Assembly (NCBI GenBank): GCA_003554505.1 | Contig: PWGS01000144.1 | Coordinates: forward strand, 1 to 5,904 | Length of the DNA: 5,904 bases | DNA from: Desulfonatronospira sp. | Lineage (GTDB): Bacteria; Desulfobacterota; Desulfovibrionia; Desulfovibrionales; Desulfonatronovibrionaceae | Direction: 5' to 3' | In this document: one piece after another, positions 4,295 to 5,904 of the stretch | How the letters are laid out: the number at the start of each line of letters is the position of its first letter | Position numbering within the stretch: position 1 is the stretch's first letter | Position numbers and translations under genes: made by a program | The notes under the pieces: generated by a model | Told to the model about the DNA's origin: nothing | Database searches by the model: none | The model's input: only the letters and a program-made list of their open reading frames with translations

Positions 4295-5899
4295 TCATTT
4301 TAGATAACGGCTCAGAATAATGTTTTTCTCCCAACGGCCGGATAATCCCGGGGAATCACTGCGATAATGGGTGCCCCGGCTTTCTTTTCGAACCTGGGCT
4401 GAATCAATGATTAATTCTGCTACCAGGTTGAGATTTTTTAATTCAAGAAAAGCTCGGAGCTCATTTTTGTTATCCCATACAATCGAATCTTGCCACGTTA
4501 AGACTAATTCTTTGGCTTCTTGAAGGGATTTCTCGTTTCTGATAAGCCCAACTTTTTCCATCATTATCTTGCTGAGCTGTTTCCTGATGTCCCGATAGTT
4601 ATTCTGGGTCTTCTTAGATGTTTTATTACTAAAAAGCTGATTGGCACTTTTCTTGACTTGTTTTTCCAGCGCAGGTCGGTCAGAATTATTTTTTTGATTT
4701 AACGTTATTCCATTGGCAAATATAGCAGCTTGTTCTCCTGAAATCCTGCCAAAAACGAGTGCTTCTGTGAGGGCATTACCCCCCAGCCTGTCTGCCCCGT
4801 GCAGCCCTCCTACTATTTCGCCGGCTGCGTATAGTCCTGGTATATCCGTCTGGCAGTATTGATCAGCAACAATACCACCACAAAAGAAATGGGATACAGG
4901 CATAACCGGGATGTATTCCTGGTTTTCCATAATATTTTTTGTCCAGGATTTAACCGGTTCGATATCGGACAAACCAAAAATGTCCTTCGCTTTTTCCCAT
5001 TTTTCGTCCCCAAAATCGAACTTGAGTTTAACAGCACCGTTCACTCCCCGGTTATTAATGACTTCTAAAGCCATACTGCGGCTTAACTCATCTCGTGATG
5101 CGCTGGCCAGGGGAAGTTTATTGATATTATATTTTTTTACGATATCTTCTCCATTCGCGTTGATAAAATAGCCTGCATCGGCAAGGACCGCTGGTAAAAA
5201 CCTGGGTTTTTTATCTGGATAAGCCGTTGCAATGGGGTAAAATTGCACGAATTCCAGGTCAATTAACGGAAGTCCCGCCCGGTAAGCTAGTCCATAGCCG
5301 TCACCGGTTGTGCCCGGCGGATTATCAGTGCGATGATAAAGAGCCCCGGCTCCTCCTGTGGCCAGCACAATAGAGTTTGCATAGATCACAACCGGTTCAG
5401 GGTCGTTTTCAAAAAAACCCCAGATGCCGGCAGCTCGGTCGTCATTTACAATTAATTCCCAGGCAAAAAAGGGGTGCATAAACTCTATGCCTAAATAATG
5501 AGCATGTTCCAGGAGTGCTTTACTTATTAGTGCTCCGTTTCCTTCCAGTTTATGACTGGGGATATAGCGCCATATACTTCTTTTTTGTAAAGATAGCCCG
5601 TAATCTTCCAACAGATCGATATCGGTTTCACTATTGTCAATCATGGTTTTAAGCAGTTCACGATCATTTAAATTGTAGCCACTATTTAAAGATTCCTTTA
5701 CATATGTTTCCGGCGGGTAATTTACAGAGGTGTTGCGGAATATCCCTTGACTGACAGTTGTGCAGTTAGCTAATCCGGGAGGTGATTTAGTGCAGAGCAG
5801 CACTTTTAATGCGGGAAACTTTTCCTTGCACCGGATAGCCGCTATTAAACCAGCCAGCCCACTTCCGGTAACCAGCAAATCAGTTTCAAATTTTTTCAT
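4295..5899 (-). CDS. FAD-dependent oxidoreductase of the SdhA/FrdA/NadB superfamily
   Basis: This complete soluble flavoprotein has 534 residues, close to NadB length. The dinucleotide fold is at the N-terminus (GSGLAG, 12-17). Other family motifs are ATGGAGALYHRTDNPPGTTG (180-199), SASRDELSRS (266-275, with the arginine of the catalytic PRD-like motif), SHFFCGGI (336-343, with the conserved His), AGEIVGGLHGADRLGGNAL (359-377, with the second Arg) and ESRGTHYRSD (506-515) in the C-terminal helical domain. The position that carries the covalent flavin His in SdhA/FrdA (about residue 45-46) is Asn-Cys, so FAD should be bound non-covalently, as in NadB. The substrate site differs: QFHPT is QFYPI (219-223), and the TEA-RGEGG segment reads PAVLADAGYF (236-245). 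A standard fumarate reductase or aspartate oxidase is therefore doubtful. Only five bases upstream are visible, so its ribosome binding site, promoter and any upstream partners are outside. Confidence 0.88.
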   Translation of the reverse strand: MKKFETDLLVTGSGLAGLIAAIRCKEKFPALKVLLCTKSPPGLANCTTVSQGIFRNTSVNYPPETYVKESLNSGYNLNDRELLKTMIDNSETDIDLLEDYGLSLQKRSIWRYIPSHKLEGNGALISKALLEHAHYLGIEFMHPFFAWELIVNDDRAAGIWGFFENDPEPVVIYANSIVLATGGAGALYHRTDNPPGTTGDGYGLAYRAGLPLIDLEFVQFYPIATAYPDKKPRFLPAVLADAGYFINANGEDIVKKYNINKLPLASASRDELSRSMALEVINNRGVNGAVKLKFDFGDEKWEKAKDIFGLSDIEPVKSWTKNIMENQEYIPVMPVSHFFCGGIVADQYCQTDIPGLYAAGEIVGGLHGADRLGGNALTEALVFGRISGEQAAIFANGITLNQKNNSDRPALEKQVKKSANQLFSNKTSKKTQNNYRDIRKQLSKIMMEKVGLIRNEKSLQEAKELVLTWQDSIVWDNKNELRAFLELKNLNLVAELIIDSAQVRKESRGTHYRSDSPGLSGRWEKNIILSRYLK

Positions 5900-5904
5900 T
5901 ATAA

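Noticed and set aside
4277..4296. Possible shared terminator between the converging permease and flavoprotein genes
   Set aside because: CCC-TGTA-GGG gives only a 3-4 bp stem with no T-run on either strand, too weak to call.

Overview
The window looks like chromosomal DNA from an anaerobic Gram-positive bacterium of the Clostridia type. The evidence is AGGAGG-like ribosome binding sites 7-9 nt before most starts, sigma-A type promoters with 17-bp spacers, a lipoprotein signal without an outer-membrane context, AT-rich spacers between moderately AT-rich genes, and protein families that I associate with that class. The exact genus cannot be read from this sequence.

Left edge (1-424): the first 58 codons of an IS4/IS1634-like transposase read leftward out of the window. 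Behind it is a very good promoter whose -10 box sits in the centre of a 10-bp-arm palindrome. A partial copy of that palindrome lies about 125 bp further upstream, and a GGGACGG...CCGTCCC hairpin resembling a REP element lies just past the stop of the next gene. Positions 425-1384 (minus strand) encode a predicted secreted lipoprotein of unknown function with two related copies of one domain.

Positions 1385-1880 hold no convincing gene. They contain a terminator-like hairpin with a T-run, then a consensus promoter overlapped by an inverted repeat. This promoter serves a rightward operon (1881-4279): an ArsR-family repressor with a cysteine-rich, internally duplicated tail, an ABC-2 type exporter ATPase, and its six-helix membrane partner. 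The likely logic is that the repressor senses a thiophilic metal, metalloid or other thiol-reactive signal and releases the promoter, so that the two-gene exporter is made. The substrate is unknown. Three things are odd. The tail carries its own internal ribosome binding site and ATG. A short apparently frameshifted reading frame fills the gap after the repressor. The ATPase has no ATG/GTG/TTG start upstream of its conserved N-terminal strand.

Right part (4295-5899, minus strand): a complete flavoprotein of the SdhA/FrdA/NadB superfamily converges on the exporter operon with a 15-nt gap. Its FAD-binding and several catalytic motifs are present, but part of the usual dicarboxylate-binding site is replaced, so it is probably not a standard fumarate reductase or aspartate oxidase. 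Its upstream region lies outside the window.
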